From contig CBFCZU010000119.1 of the NCBI GenBank assembly GCA_965602635.1, forward strand, positions 1 to 13,513: a stretch of DNA of 13,513 bases, given 5' to 3'. Shown here in pieces: positions 13,272-13,513 of the stretch; position 1 is the first letter of the stretch; every line of letters begins with the position of its first letter. Origin of the DNA: CBFCZU01 sp965602635 (GTDB lineage: Bacteria; Planctomycetota; Phycisphaerae; SM23-33). The notes below the pieces were generated by a model. It was not told the DNA's origin. It worked only from the letters and a program-made list of their open reading frames with translations, and ran no database searches. The position numbers and the translations under genes are program-made.

Positions 13272-13513
13272 ATGGGAGACGCATTGCGACACCGGGCCGT
13301 TCTCTTCGACCTTGACGGGACGCTGCTGGACACCATCGAGGACCTGGCGGCGGCGATGAACGCCGCGCTGTCGGCGTGCGGCCTGCCGACGCGGCCTGAG
13401 GTCGCCGAGCACAAGCGCTACGTCGGCGACGGCGTGGCGAAGTACGTCGAGCGGGCAGTGCCCGAGGCCGCCCGCGGCGACGCCGAGCTGCTCGCCCGCG
13501 TGACGCGCCGCTA
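13272..13513 (+). CDS. HAD-family hydrolase, phosphoglycolate phosphatase-like (5' part)
   Basis: Only the first ~80 codons are in the window; the gene runs off the right edge. The N-terminus carries the HAD nucleophile motif AVLFDLDGTLLDT (residues 9-21), with the catalytic aspartates in DLD. EDLAAAMNAAL and YVGDGVAKYVERA follow and match the helical cap region of phosphoglycolate phosphatases (Gph), which clear 2-phosphoglycolate made by oxidative damage or DNA repair. The ATG at 13272 has no ribosome binding site. An in-frame TTG at 13284, five bases after GGGAG (13274-13278), puts the start close to the DLDGT motif and may be the real one. The family is clear, but the exact substrate is not. 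Confidence 0.85.
   Translation, partial: MGDALRHRAVLFDLDGTLLDTIEDLAAAMNAALSACGLPTRPEVAEHKRYVGDGVAKYVERAVPEAARGDAELLARVTRR

Noticed and set aside
1..13513. Mobile element, CRISPR array, tRNA or rRNA
   Set aside because: I found no transposase or integrase motif, terminal repeats, spaced identical repeats, or tRNA/rRNA-like sequence.

Overview
The window reads as chromosomal DNA from a high-GC member of the Planctomycetota, most likely of the class Phycisphaerae or a relative. The strongest pointer is the first gene, whose N-terminus carries the LEPR-xLL sorting motif typical of planctomycete exported proteins, followed by a dockerin-like pair of calcium loops. Supporting signs are the frequent GTG/TTG starts, an ECF sigma factor with a long C-terminal extension, a lone Gfo/Idh/MocA oxidoreductase, and a Rho with a long charged N-terminal extension. 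The species cannot be named from the sequence. No mobile element, tRNA, rRNA or CRISPR array was seen.

Layout. 1-184: non-coding upstream DNA with a possible promoter. 185-3292 (+): large LEPR/dockerin protein with beta-sandwich regions and a glycosidase-like region. 3421-6165 (+): amidohydrolase and DegT-type aminotransferase, translationally coupled (ATGA), then a GNAT acetyltransferase. 6308-7918 (+): ECF sigma factor whose C-terminal half is an internally duplicated DNA-binding-like module. 7934-8965 (-): Gfo/Idh/MocA oxidoreductase, converging on the sigma gene with a 15-bp gap. 8966-9203: divergent intergenic region with a TATAAT box. 9204-10732 (+): membrane-anchored protein resembling linalool dehydratase/isomerase, coupled by GTGA overlap to a small membrane protein. 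10790-13199 (+): coaE and rho, separated by a 229-bp structured leader. 13272-13513 (+): 5' end of a phosphoglycolate-phosphatase-like HAD gene running off the window.

How the genes work together. coaE (last step of CoA synthesis), rho (transcription termination) and the HAD phosphatase are housekeeping. The rest is accessory. The first gene probably makes a surface or secreted carbohydrate-active protein. The amidohydrolase/aminotransferase pair and the oxidoreductase look like small-molecule or sugar metabolism, with no assignable pathway. The sigma factor has no anti-sigma gene beside it, so its duplicated C-terminal module is the natural candidate for control or promoter selectivity.

The most novel item is that sigma factor. 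Two copies of a roughly 90-residue unit containing a MerR/excisionase-like helix-turn-helix align without gaps at a constant offset of 155 residues, and the second copy ends at the C-terminus. Next in interest are the N-terminal dockerin arrangement, the membrane-anchored LinD-like two-gene unit, and a long hairpin in the rho leader.
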